Shown: positions 37,621 to 49,929 of the stretch, in pieces
Numbering within the stretch: position 1 is the first letter of the stretch
Layout of the letters: every line of letters starts with the position of its first letter
Origin: Cristatella mucedo
Lineage: Eukaryota > Bryozoa > Phylactolaemata > Cristatellidae
Reading direction: 5' to 3'
NCBI GenBank assembly: GCA_009760855.2
Contig: WPIO01000001.1
Coordinates: forward strand, 16,637,501 to 16,701,500
Length of the DNA: 64,000 nt
The notes under the pieces: generated by a model
The model's database searches: none
What the model was told of the DNA's origin: nothing
The model's input: only the letters and a program-made list of their open reading frames with translations
Program-made: the position numbers and the translations under genes

Positions 37621-39029
37621 ATAAGTCACGGCTTTGCCTATAGAACGCGTAAGGCAAAGTGAGAACCTTGCAACTCACCCCTTGTCCAAATATTTTAAAT
37701 TCATTTTAATTTTAGCAAAGTCAGGTGTTACTGTAAAGGTAGAATGCAAAATATTTTATTGTAGCTTTTTGACCAAATAATGATTCCAAGTTATCACAAT
37801 GTATCTAAGAGAAATGCGAGACTAACTGTTGTTCACTGCAGGTGAAAGTGTAGGTGTATGCCCCGGCGGCGGAAGTCTTGAATAGAGGCTGTAGCTGGTG
37901 TGTGGAATACATCGACTTAAACGTCTCTCTGCTTGCACTAAACTCAAAAACGTGGGATACTTGATTGACGAAACGTCCTCGTAGTTTTCTGTTTCTTGAC
38001 TGTCTTCGCAGTGTTTTGATCGGTAATCCATAGGGAAAACTTCGGGAACTACAAGTAATTAATTAAAACAATATTTTGTGAAAGAGATTTAAGCCAAACG
38101 TCGTCAAGCTGCTTCGCACTACGTTGCTATTGCGCCGCAGCAGAGCTGCAGCACTCGTCCTAGACAACAAGTCCAAGGTAAAATCGAACTGACCAATTCC
38201 TCGAGCCGGTCTCTTCTCGACGTACACGCACGACGCTGCACTGGTGCCGTTGATCTTAGCTAGCGAGAACCAGTCCTGAAAGTGCTTTGAGTATGTTGTA
38301 TGTAATCCGAATTGATTTTCGCCTGAAAATACATGTCAAGCGTGGCCCTCATATGTATGATCTGCGATCCTACCACGCATGAGTACTTAGCGGATGTACG
38401 TCGGAAGTATGCTATAGAGTTTGTTATTCATCTACCACTGCCATCCTATCTTCGCTACTACAGGTAATACCAAAAGTGTCATACAAGCTTTGTCACATGC
38501 TAATATCCGTTATGACGGCCGATGAAGAGTAGAATCCTTGCCTTTTTGGTCCCTAGAAATATTTTGTCATACAAGATTTCCACACAAATCGTACCATTTT
38601 AAAAAGTTGCACGTGCAGGAGAACTATACAAGAAGACCTAGCATGTTTAAGGCTGCGTGCGCAAGGTGTTCAATAGCTAATAAGCTCCTTTTTTCATGTG
38701 TTCTTTGAGCTTTAAGGTTGCTGACTTCTAAATAGGTTAAATAGCTATGGACCGCAGATGGTCTCGGAGAGATTGGAAATGCCCACCGAAAATCCACTGC
38801 TATACTTGTAAATTGAAGGCTCCAGATGCATGAATAGCTAAGCATGGCGAATAGAGAGAGAAGAGCCAAGTCGAGGTGGCCTTTTCTACAGTTGCTACTT
38901 TCGCAAAGCTGAAGGTAAGAAATGTTTACTTCTGGAGTCAACTGAATCCCGGTGCTACAGAATACGTCTGAAAACATTAGATGCTTTTAAAAGCAAGCGT
39001 ATGTACGTTTATCATGATGCCGCCCTGGT
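37621..39029. other. Intergenic sequence, no supported gene
   Basis: No domain or repeat recognised. Confidence 0.4.
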
Positions 39030-39160
39030 TTCGCCTGCGCTTAAAGTACTCGCCCTGAACAAGGCCTGGCCGAGGTCGTGGGCTCTAGCTCCGTAGAAAA
39101 TGTAAAGCGCCTGAATAGAGATTAAGTTCTCTTAGGGCGCTATACAAACGAATTATTATA
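39030..39160 (+). mobile_element. tRNA-derived SINE (truncated head) with family A-like tail
   Basis: GGCCGAGGTCGTGGGCTCTA, then AAAGCGCCTGAATAGAGATT and CTTAGGGCGCTATACAAACG. It matches 44704-44845 over the distal head and tail. Confidence 0.75.
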
Positions 39161-39349
39161 TATCTTAACAAAAGAGGATTTCGAAGATTCTACGACAGCT
39201 TCGACATTCTACAGATTCTCAGGGATCCAGCTAAGATTCCGAAGTGAACATCCCCCGTGATTATCCTGCTCACAGGTAGACAATTTTTTGCGTAGAGAAA
39301 CTAAGGGTCATGAACTTCAGTATGTTTATAAGGATCCAATCACCCCTGG

Positions 39350-41960
39350 ATTAATTATAATTTTAATAACGCACAAGATAAAGCGCCCTCAGAGAACTCA
39401 ATTTCTTCCTAGGCGCTTTACATTTTCTGCAAAGGAAGCACGATCGGATGGTTAGTGGTAGCATGCTCGATAAACAATAAGAATAAGCATGGTTAGGGGT
39501 AACATGCATAGGATCAGCATGCAAGTGTGGTTAGTGGCTACCTGCAGGTGTCAGCACGCATAAGCACATAAAGGACGAATCACAGGGACCCACTAAATGC
39601 TGTGATAAATAAATGCATTTTTAATTTCTTTTTAAATGTGGACAAGTCAGTGTCGTGACGCAAGTGAGAAATGAGTTCCAAGCTTTGGGAGCATACAGAC
39701 TAAATGCATGATCTCCAAAGGATTTGAGGTTTGTACGAGGTATAGGTAAACAGTTAGCTCCCGAAAATTCGAGTGGTACGATGCTTAGCCTAGTGGGGCA
39801 GTAGATCTGATAGGTAGACTGGAGCCAAAGAATGAAGGAACCTGAAAGTGAGTGACAAAATCTTGAAATCGATCCGCTGCTTCACTGGGAGTCAGGGCAG
39901 GTCCGCGAGAAGTAATGCGATTCCACAACTTCGACGCTCGCGACAGACAAGCCTAGCTGCAGAGTTTGGCACCATGTGTAAGCACCTGATTGCACATGCC
40001 GGTAGGCCAGGAAGCAGTGAGTTACAGAAGCCAAGACGGGATGATACAAATGCATAGACCAACTTAGATATGGTATCCCTGTCTAAACAAGCCCCAGTTG
40101 TAGCAACATTATGTAGCTGAAACTAGGCAGACTTGATTGTGGAGCTGATGTGGTCGTCTAACGAAAGGTAACTTTGGATCATGACACCTTGATTTCGTGC
40201 ATATTCAGCAGGCGATATGCTGGCAGAGCCGATTTTGAGTCAGCCTTTCTAATTTCCGAATCACACTTGGTTTGACTATAACTAGTAAGTTAGTTCAATC
40301 AACATTCATTTTAAAAGAATTATCTGCTATCCATATGCAGATGTCATTAATGAATGCAGCCTGGAAATTGGAAAAATTCGCCTTGCTCGAGAGCTGGGAG
40401 GGATCAAAGCAAAGGTACAACTTAATGTCATCCGCATAGAAGAGAAAGCCTAGTTGTGCTTGGCAATCACATCAGCTAGAGGAAGAGTATAAGCCGTGAA
40501 AAAAACAAGACCAAGCACGGAGCTCTGAGGTAACCCATATTTGATAGGTTCCTGGGATGATCTTTGTCTATTCACATCAATACTCTGGAATCTCTCACTG
40601 ACATAGGAACTGAACCATTCAGTGCAGTGCCAGTAATGCCCAGGCGAGATAAGAGGCACTCAAGAAGGACTTAGTGATCGATAGTATCAAAACCTGCCGA
40701 AAGATCAAGCAAGACAAGCAGAGATACTCTACCCATGTCTGCATTCCTAAGTAGGTCGTTGTACAACCGAAGCAATGCTGACTCTGTGAAGGGATTAGCT
40801 CCAAAACCGGACTGCAACCTACTAGCAAGGTTTTAAGTTTCAATATTTGAGTTTACCTGATCTTCCACGACTCGTTCCGGTGTTTTTGATTGAAATGGGT
40901 GAAGGGAGACTGGGCGGTAGTTGCTCACGTTCTCTGGATATAGGGTTGCTAGCTTGAGTAGTGGCCTGACAATAGCCTTTTTGAGAGGGGCTGGGGCTGC
41001 ATCGTAGAAGCAGCACAGTGGGATAAGGGTCCAAAGGACTAGTTGTATTCTTTGATTGGGATATGAACTTCAGGAGGAGGTTACGAGTGACCTCCTTGAA
41101 TGTGGACATTAAGGTGCTGCACGGAATTGAGAGAAAACGTTCTAGGGGGATTCTGCCATCGTAGGGATATAATCCCTATTCTTGTCTATCTTCTGCACAA
41201 AGAATCTAGAAAATCGATCAGCCAGATCATAACAGGGATCATTAAGTAAGGAGCTAACCTGAAAGCGGTTGAGAAGATGGTTAATTGTCGACATCAGCAT
41301 TTTTGGTTTGTGCATCTGTGATTCAACAAAAAAAGCTAGACTTGGAATTTGCTAGGATTGATTGGTACTACCTATAAAAGTCCTCGTATGCCTGTCGATG
41401 AACAGTCAGTCCTGATCTTTGGTATACTATTTCAAGCTTGGGCTTAGTAGACCAACCTAGTTTAATGTCAGTGGTAAACCATAGACCGTCTTTACGAGGG
41501 CACACAGTGTGCTCAGTTAGAGGTGCAAAATCGTCGCGCATGTCAACTTGTGTCGCATTGTAGCTATCTAGCAATGATGACAGATCGGAGGAGGGACTGA
41601 GCAGCAGAGGCGAGGCAGATATATTTACGCACGGTCAGCATCGATATCTAGGGTCTTGAGGTTTTGCGATTTAGACGTGATTCTAGAGGAGGAGGAGGAG
41701 GGGGAGGAGGAGAAGGGGGAGGGCACACACTGTAGACTGAATGAGATCTGAATGTGATCAAAAAAGCAGGATTTGGTGATAATTGGTGATGACAAAGTGC
41801 AGTTGCATGAGAAAACTTGGTCGAGCGTGTGACTCTTGATGGGAGTAGGGCCCCTGCACATGAGCCACAAGAGACAGTGAGTCATTCAATGCACAGAATT
41901 CAGTGCTGAAGGCCTCAGATAAGTTAAAAAACTTCAAAAACCTCAAAGAATAAATAAGTG
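39350..41960 (-). mobile_element. LINE family A (L2/CR1-type), longest copy
   Basis: Reverse-strand copy from (TTA)n tail and stem-loop (39360-39430) to the end of the endonuclease region. Broken pieces, in transcription order: endonuclease C-terminus with SHTLDQVF (41625-41885); the linker with DGLWFTTDIKLGW (41368-41574); RT palm segments (40840-41109); and WFSSYVSERFQSIDVNRQRS with GLPQSSVLGLVFF (40450-40659), where the family has GVPQGSVLGP. The catalytic YxDD region lies near 40400 but is not in an open frame. Dead copy. Confidence 0.88.
41690..41728. repeat. (GGA)n microsatellite
   Basis: GGAGGAGGAGGAGGGGG-type purine run inside the LINE family A endonuclease region; it corresponds to a Ser-rich stretch on the LINE strand. 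Confidence 0.85.
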
Positions 41961-42080
41961 GGTGTTACGCTGGAGAGTTTTCTATGTCACACTCAAAGCC
42001 TAAGCCTTTTCAGTGCATTCATGGCTGTGTAAGCAGTTCGATATTATTTTAAAATACGCCGGGATTAATTTTGGAATGCT
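41957..42080. repeat. Dispersed repeat, also at 45412-45560
   Basis: GTGGGTGTTACGCTGGAGAG with CACACTCAAAGCCTAAGC here matches GTGGGTTTAACGCTGGAGAG with CACACTCGAAACCTAAGC at 45415-45465. Identity is unknown; it abuts the 5' edge of the LINE family A copy. Confidence 0.6.
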
Positions 42081-42289
42081 CGTTCGGCTTCAGCTCAATT
42101 TTTGTCCTCTTAAGGTTTCACTTTTTAATTTATAGCACAATCTTTTCTAGCTCTAAAGGAACAACGAAGCGTAACCACTGAGCTCGACCTTGTGGGGATG
42201 AACCATATTGAATACACTCGTAAACTAGCATGTTTCGGCGAAACAAATGAGATTGTCGGTGCGCGATGGGTAAATAGAAAATTAATGAC

Positions 42290-42895
42290 CATGGATGTAA
42301 GCTTATGAAGATTCTCGCCGACCCTGCACTGGCTATCAGTCAAGCAACGGATTGACTTCAAGGTTTTGTCGCTCACTTTTAGGTCCCTTCATTCTTTGGC
42401 TCCAGCCTACCTATAAGATATACTCCACCCACTAGGCCAAGCATAGTACCACCCGCTTTTTGGAAACTATCTGTTTACTCATACCTCGTACAAACCTCAA
42501 ATCTTTTGGAGACTGCATTCAGTTTGTATGCTCCCAAAGCCTGGAACTCACTCCCGACTTCCGTCACGACATCCCTGACTTGAATACATTTAAAAAGAAA
42601 TTAAAAACGCATGTATTTAGGACAGCATTTAGTGGGTCCCTGTGATTCGTCCTTCGTGTGCTTATGCGTGCTGACACTTTGCATGCTGCCATTAACCACA
42701 CTTGCATGCTGACCCTGTGCATGTCACCCCCAAACCAAACTATTCTTGTTGTTTATCGAGCATGATGCCACTCATCATTCGATCGTGTTTTCTTTGCCAA
42801 AAATGTAAACCGCCTAGAAAGAGATTGAGTTCTCTGAGGGGGCTTTATCAAGTTAACTATTGTTATTATTATTATTATTAATATTATTATTATTA
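42290..42895 (+). mobile_element. LINE family A, C-terminus and 3' UTR
   Basis: Forward copy with HWLSVKQRIDFKVLSLTFRS (from about 42310), PRTNLKSFGD, FKKKLKTHVFRTAFSGSL (to 42645), the full 3' UTR with TTGTTTATCGAGCATGATGC, stem-loop and TTA/TTG repeats. It lies head-to-head with the longer reverse copy. Confidence 0.88.
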
Positions 42896-44703
42896 TAAGA
42901 CCAAGTAGCTATACCAGGTTACGGATAGACGCTGGCACATGCGACATTTGAACTTTGCCGTTGTGGAATCTTCGCTCCGCCTGCGGTCGGCAACCGGACT
43001 CACGCTTCGACTGCTGGTGCTAGTGCTGCAATGGATCCTTCATAGAGGCTGCAGCACGTGTCGCGCTGTAATCTCTCTATCGCTATCAATGCCAATGACT
43101 AGGAAAAGTAGCGGCGTGCGCGTGTTTCTAAGGAAGAACTCGTGCAAGCTTGATGAGTGAGGATCAATTTCTCCTAAAGCTCACGAACAAAGCGGGAAAA
43201 TAAGTGGCGCCAACCTTTATCAAAGCGACGGACTCTTCGGACGCCTGCTGGTTCGCTGCGTGTAGCTGTTGGCGATCTGCGAGACAATAAAGCAGAGTGA
43301 CCTGACGCATAGATCGGCCCACAATAAAACACAAGGCAACTTACACACACTCATTGCTATAAAAAGCTTATTCTTTTAAAATGTAGTCGTTTTCCCACAA
43401 CCATTATAATCGCTATGAAATAGCATAGCTGGATGTCAGAGCACAAACTGTCGACTGATGGCACGGGCCTTGCTCTAACGATTCAATTACACGCTGCTGG
43501 TGATGCTTAGTATCGCTCTTGACTTTAACTTGCCCAAACTAAGCGAAAGAGCGACTGACGAATACAAGGCACGAATATAATCGCCATTTTTTATCACTAT
43601 CGCTGGTGTGCTCATACATGCATATATTTCTCATTCTAACTCCAAATAGCCGCAAAGAATGGGCAGAAACGTTACCTAGGATGAATGTTCTCCGAAACTA
43701 TAGAGCAAATAATGACTTCTGAAAGCGATCGTCTAGATACGATTTTGACTCGTTGGGCATGAAAAAGAAGACATCGATTTCGAACTGCCGACGAGTTTCA
43801 CTAGTGTAGCTCCAATTGAGAGCATACAGTCGCTGATTTCAGACGCACGTTCAGAAACTCCTATATATATAGAGGAGACTGCTGCAGATCAGAAGCCGCA
43901 GCGGAATCGGAGGCTTTGAATGACACGCACGGCCGAGCCTCGTCGGCCCGATGTTCTGTATTCTTTGTCAACGGAGGGGCTGCTGCATGGCTGTAGAATG
44001 GCAACGGACGGAGAGCAGGTCGTGGTAGACCGCGAAAGGTAACGGCTAAGATTGATGACGTCTGATCGCCACGCGATGAAGATTCATCGCCGATGACATT
44101 TCCGACTGCAAGGCTCCCCGCCAGTTGATCAAGATAGATAGACGCAATTAATTCAACACGAATTACAAGCTAACATAAAAAAAAAATATGAATCCCATAC
44201 CTTCAACTTAAACGACCGTCTGGCGCTAGATAGGCGGATGAAAATTGCTTTCCAATAAAAGCTGACTAGGCATTGGAATACAAGTAATTATTTTTAACGA
44301 CGCTCATAGACTAGAAACAGTGCTCGCGAGGGCACAGCATAGATGCTAAAATCGAGTCGCTACACTTCAACTTGAACTCTGTAAAGCTCGCAGAGATATC
44401 ATTCTAATAACAGCTTACATGGGTTTTGCGATGCCTTTGGTTGAAGCCGTTGTCCGGTGCCCTGGAAAATAAGCTTCCGTATACTATAGCGTACCCATTG
44501 CTTTGCCTTTTACCATGCAAGCAAGTCACAATTTATGTCGATGGTGTCAGCGCCCGCAATGTCATTACCTCTCGCCGAATTGAATTCGTTTATCAGGACT
44601 TCTTTTTTCAACTCTTCTGCCGTCTCACGACTTCTCTCATAGCCCTGATAAACAAGGAGTAACAAGAGGAACAGCTGCTATCACGTGGCACCTAAAGATA
44701 CAC
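42896..44703. other. Intergenic sequence, no supported gene
   Basis: No conserved domain. Open frames are below 80 codons. Confidence 0.4.
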
Positions 44704-44850
44704 GCCGAGCTGGTTTGGCACAGTGGTTAATGTGCTCTCCCCGATCAAGGTCTGGCCGAGGTCGTGAGCTCGAGCCCCGTGGCATATGTGAAGCGCCTGA
44801 ATAGAGATTGAGTTCTCTTAGGGCGCTATACAAACGAATTATGTTTTTTA
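44704..44850 (+). mobile_element. tRNA-derived SINE, best copy
   Basis: Head with an A-box-like TGGTTTGGCACAGTGGTTAA and B-box-like GTGAGCTCGAGCCCCGTGG, then body and tail GAAGCGCCTGAATAGAGATT, GAGTTCTCTTAGGGCGCTAT and ACAAACGAATTATG. The tail keeps the same stem-loop as LINE family A, which would let that LINE mobilise it. Confidence 0.82.
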
Positions 44851-45718
44851 TTTATATTTTCAGTGAAGAGAAGAAGGTGCGTGGTAGGAAGTCGTTCAGG
44901 AAAAGTGGTGTCAGTAGAACGGTACCACTGCAACAATTTTAGAATAAGATTCTTGTGCCAAAAAGTTTCATTCTTTTCTATGCATAATTAAATTTTTTTT
45001 ATCTATGATAATTACGAGAAACTGTAAGCGGAATTAAGAACGAGACCTCGATGTCTAACGCAGCTCCCGAAGTATCGGTCGAACGATGCCTGCTTTGAAT
45101 AACTTTATGAACAGCCTCTTTATCGAGTGAGACTTGAAAGCCCGAGCAACCGCTCGAGAAAAGTCCACCGATCAGACCAAGAGTGAGGTCAATAAAGAAT
45201 CGGGCAGGGATTATATATTTTTGTAGGTTTTAATCTATCTTCTCACAGAAGCTAAGATAACATGGAACACTACCACTAGGACGGTACGAATGTGATTCGA
45301 CGAACCTACCAGGAAAATGGCGTCACAGAAGCACGAATTTATTTGTATAACCTGACAAGCAGTTACTGTAATGTAATGCATTTCCGCCTGTGACTCCACA
45401 AAGCCATCAATATCAAGTGGGTTTAACGCTGGAGAGTTTACTGTAGCACACTCGAAACCTAAGCGGGCTTTGGTGTGTTGCAACCATCCAGATTTGCTCC
45501 ATCCTGAAGATAAAGCAAGCTGTAATACTATTTCGACATTTTCCGGGAGCTACCTTTTGGAACTCCTTGACAAATGCAAATAAATTTATTGTAATAAAGA
45601 ACCATTAAGACATTTTAAGAATGCAGGTGAATGCAATTGTAAGCACAGACAAAAAGGATCACTATTGGTAGGACAAGGGTAGTTGTTGGACGATAGTTAT
45701 TTAGTGACCCACGCTTAC
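44851..45718. other. Intergenic sequence, no supported gene
   Basis: Contains the second copy of a dispersed repeat at 45412-45560 (see 41957-42080). Nothing else recognised. Confidence 0.4.
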
Positions 45719-45832
45719 TACTCCAAGACACTTCCTACTCCAAGACACTTCCTACTCCAAGACACTTCCTACTCCAAGACACTTCCTACTCCAAGACACT
45801 TCCTACGCCAAGACACTTCCTACTCCAAGACT
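45719..45832. repeat. 17-bp tandem repeat, about 6.7 copies
   Basis: Unit TACTCCAAGACACTTCC starting at 45719; one copy has TACGCC. As 17 is not a multiple of 3, the encoded peptide cycles through three frames, so it is not a protein repeat. Confidence 0.96.
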
Positions 45833-45979
45833 CGCCCTCAAAGATGGGCCCGAAAAAGCATTCAAATTTCACTGGCACTTTCAAATGTTTCACCAGCCAT
45901 TTCACTTTCATTTATTTCCTAATCTGTCGCGAGTTAACGCTAGAAAAAAATGAAAATTGGCTGATTTAAGAGCCCAATT

Positions 45980-46110
45980 ATTAAATGGAGATTGAAGTAC
46001 CTTAGCAGCTGTCACCCCGTTGCAGTGAGCAATAAAGGATTGCCTACTGCACGACTCGAACCCACCACCTGGACCGCGCAGCGGGAGCACCGCATTCCAG
46101 GGCTAATAGC
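45980..46110 (-). mobile_element. tRNA-derived SINE or tRNA-like sequence (reverse)
   Basis: On the reverse strand TGCGGTGCTCCCGCTGCGCG precedes GGTGGGTTCGAGTCGTGCAG, with the B-box core GGTTCGAGTCG. No acceptor stem or flanking hallmarks of a true tRNA gene. Confidence 0.45.
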
Positions 46111-46384
46111 AGGAGTAGGAGGGGCACGCATGAGCACCCGGCGCTAACCATTCAAATAATGTTTGAGAAAATTTTTCCATTAAGTTAGATTCCCAAATGA
46201 AAAGAAAATTGGTTGCACTAACCAGACAGGACCGGGAACATATATCAGGACTGAAGGTCCATCGAGTTACCAACGGGAGCTACAGTAGGTCATAATAAGC
46301 CATCCTAGCCAATGCCAAGTCTAGTTTCTTTAAATTACAGATGCACAACCTATCAGAGCAGATGTTGACCATCAACAATCTCCG

Positions 46385-46560
46385 TGATGGCCCACTTGGT
46401 AAGGTGGTTGCTCTTCCCTTTGCAGCAAATGTAAAACACCTGGAAAGAGATTGAGTTCTCTGAGGGCGCTTTATCAAGTGCAATATTATTATTACTATTA
46501 TTATTCTTATTATTACGAAGTCGGTCCCGATGTCGCGGGTTCGAATCCTGTGGTGGTGGA
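46385..46560 (+). mobile_element. tRNA-like SINE interrupted by a LINE family A tail
   Basis: The left half GATGGCCCACTTGGTAAGGT is A-box-like. After the inserted tail, the right half GATGTCGCGGGTTCGAATCC has a perfect B-box core (GGTTCGAATCC). Together they make one tRNA-like head cut in the middle. Confidence 0.65.
46416..46515 (+). mobile_element. LINE family A 3' tail (nested)
   Basis: CCCTTTGCAGCAAATGTAAA, ACCTGGAAAGAGATTGAGTT, GAGGGCGCTTTATCAAGTGC, then TTATTA repeats. Inserted in the tRNA-like head above. Confidence 0.88.
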
Positions 46561-46689
46561 CGATGCTTTATATCCGCTGCAAGCGGTGGTGATAGCCTTT
46601 AAGGCTCTTCTGCCGCTGTACTAAAGAGGCTGTTAAATCGGCTAGCGTCTCCTAAAGCGCTCCCAGGTCAGCAACGTTGTATAATTATC

Positions 46690-46870
46690 GTAATTCATTA
46701 TTTGTTAGCACCATAAGAGAAATGAATCTCCATTCAGGCGCTTCGTGCAGGCCACTGGGCTCGTGCCGACGTCACCTTGGTCATCAAATACATTCATCTT
46801 TTTGACGTTGGGCAAACAAGCGCGAGCGCCTTAACCACTGGACAAGCGAGCGCGGCGCCTGGTGATTCTG
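46690..46870 (-). mobile_element. tRNA-derived SINE (reverse)
   Basis: Tail GCACCATAAGAGAAATGAAT and CCATTCAGGCGCTTCGTGCA first, head at the far end: GCGCCTTAACCACTGGACAA is the complement of an A-box TCCAGTGGTTAAGGCG. Same design as 44704-44850. Confidence 0.65.
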
Positions 46871-48982
46871 TCGCAGATGTAACCGACTGAGTTATGGCTC
46901 GGCTTATTTAAATGCAAGCGATGTAACAGATCGCCTTAAGGCTTGGCATCTTGAAAAGCAAGATAGTCAAGATCAGTGAGTCAGTTGTCATGGTAGCATC
47001 AGCCCCGGGTTCTTGGCACTACCTTCGTTGCTCGACCTAAATATCCCCTCTGAGCCATCCCATGCTGACCTTATCTCAAGGTCACGTCCCAGTCTAAGAA
47101 CATATGGGCCATCTAGACCCCATAACTAGTACCCTCATTCTGAGATGACTAGATTTATTGTTATTTTACCTATATATAAAATTAATACGTCCTTTAAATC
47201 ACCAGGTTTATTCCTGCAACATTCAAAGAAGCCGCTATCGTGCTACACATTATGAAGTCGCCACGGGACCATGAAACGTTACCACTAGGCAAGAACCTTT
47301 AGCCCATTCTTCTTTTGCCAATCCTCCAAGCGGAGCTGATTTTTAGGTGTTATGTGCTCGAAAACCTGGATAGAATTTACTCGACAGGGTTGAGGTTTCA
47401 ATTTGAGAGTTTCTCTGTCAACCATTAGCCGTTCCGATATCGTTGTTAGGTGCATGTAGACCCCAGTAATCTCGCTGACTGAGAAAGAATCTCTCCATTA
47501 TTTCTTCTCGATCTCGCGACAGCTTCTGATACCGTTGATAACCAATTTCATCTTGAACGCCTCCAGTCTCACCTAGCACCAATGGAACTGCACATGACGG
47601 GTTTAGGTCATATCCCAATGGGAGATTTCACTGCCTAATGTCATCTGCTACCGTCATCCGGTGAGCTTTTACAAGACGTGGTACCCCAAACATCGGATTA
47701 AACAGAGTTTTTCGAAATTGTATATATATATTCCTTGTTTTCGAGCTGCCGAAGTAATTGCCAAGTGTATGCTAATTGTGACGGGCAAACCCCGCATCCA
47801 CGATAAACAGTACAACTCCCAAAAATAGGCCGGCCCGTCATTTCTTGTGCAGCTTCTGCGCCAAATCTGGGTGTCCTGCCCCAAAGTGACCTTTCACTAG
47901 ACGACCAAATAAGCTCTCCACTCACGTTTTACTATTTACAGCTTAATACAATTCTCAGCTCCAAAAGACTCAGATGAAAATACCGTAGCCGCAACTGATA
48001 CACATTATTACTCAGCATCATTACATTGGCTTTTCTTACTTCCAGCTCCAGCCGCTTAGGCATGAAATTAATGTAGTTCATCATGTACGTGGTTCGAGGA
48101 AATCCAGACATGCTCGTGTAGATGTTGGCCATTTTCAGAGATCACTAAGGTGCAGCTGAGCGAAATAGCTAATGAGCAGCTCCAGCTACTATCGTTGCGC
48201 TGCTATGGAATTCGGAGCTGCGGTTTTGTGTTGCCGCGTAATAACACTACGGCTTTTGTAAGCGCTGACTTCCGTTGCTTTTTCCCTTTTCGACTAATAG
48301 AAATAAAAAAGAGCTACACGACAAAAAAATTGAGCAACTTACTGGGCCTGCGCAAAGCGTTTCAGTTTTATCGTGTCAGATAGATAATCATAAATGCAAG
48401 CCAGGATTTACTGGGAGTGTTTCTCAAATTTGCTTCTGCTTTAAGCGGAAAGTTCGGGGCCGAACGTAGCAGCCGCACAGGCACGCGAACACAGCCTAGC
48501 AAATGGCTGCGAAACTAGGCGGCATTTCCGCAAAATAAATCATTGCAGCTGCCAAGTGTCGCCCTTCGGCATCTGTACGCCCCCCGAATTTAACAGATAC
48601 GCCCGACGTGCACGCTTCTGTGCATGCGAAGTAATTACCCCGATGTCAGCAAACGTAAAGTCAATTTACGTTACTGATGAATTTCAGAGTATTCTGTCGT
48701 TTCCCGTTTATTGTCCAATTCATGAGACAGATATTACGAGCTGGAAGTATGCAGTCGCGCGCGCTAGCAGAAGCGACGAGCCGAAGAGACGAGCCTGCTC
48801 ACATATTCTTCGTGTTTTGAATCATGTGACAGCAGAAATGATATTATATTAGTAGGACAGTAGCTAAGCAAGTGCTTTGTTTTGAAAAGCAGCGTGGATT
48901 TATTCACGTGGATTAATGAAAGACGCCCTTAGAAAGAACTCAAGGATTGCTTCAATTTTGTATTGTGGTGCACGCACATACA

Positions 48983-49014
<32 letters not shown>

Positions 49015-49929
49015 CATACACTCATAGAGGAAGACATAGTTCCATAGCTTGCTAGAGATACTCTATTGTACATCATGAACGTGTGTTGCTGCTTGAACGT
49101 GATACAACGCTGTCATCGCTGAAAACGCAGCCGTTGGCAGATAAGGGTTTAGCAATACTCCTAATTCAAGAAGTATCCTTTCATATAACTGACTTGCACT
49201 GTCAAGCCTCTAGCTTATAACGACATTAGAAGCCCTGCACACTGTGGGTACCAACACATAAATTATTCCGCACATCTTTTGCGTTTTGGAAATATCATTT
49301 CCCGTGAAAAAGGCTAGGCACGTTGATGCGTATGACGGCCTCAGAGATTGATGCTAGTCTACAAACAGCCTCTTGCTAATGACGTCTCGCTGTGACTAAA
49401 ATGCGGGCCACTAAAGCCAGAGCTGTCACCATGTTTGTCGCAGCAGCTCACTCACCACAAGATAGTTTGCAACGAGTGCATTCTTTCGCTCCGCTTGTTT
49501 GTTTCCACTTCTACAATGTCTTAATCTTTTATGGCCTCTACGGTGCGCTACGTTCTCCCTCTCGCAAGCCTCTGCCGAACATGGTCGCCGCACGTTCGTT
49601 GAAGCGAGTGCCTGGCAAAACGCTAGCCACGACCTCTTTGTTACATCTCAAATTAAGTTGTTTGCTGAAAGACTGCTTGTACGGCAGACCATAACATTCG
49701 TTCGACTTGAGAAGTTAAAGAGCACGCATGGCAGTGGCTAACTGCAGCTCGCACTGTAGCCCGGCCACGTGACTCGTGCCGCTTGCTGCGCCGCGAGCTC
49801 GAGCGATGCTCTGCTTGAGACGTAGACCACGCAGCTCCGCCTCACAAAAGATGTCAGCTCGACTTTGTGAGCTCAGCGATGGGCATATCCATTAGCTACC
49901 GCAGCCTAGTACGCCGAGTTCAGGGTGAG
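46871..49929. other. Intergenic sequence, no supported gene
   Basis: Only short frames. A (CA)n run lies at 48970-49018. Frames at 48556-48852 and 49392-49694 have no domain and are probably chance. Confidence 0.4.

Noticed and set aside
45683-45922. Protein with repeated TPRHF-like units
   Set aside because: Produced by the 17-bp tandem repeat, whose period is not a multiple of three.
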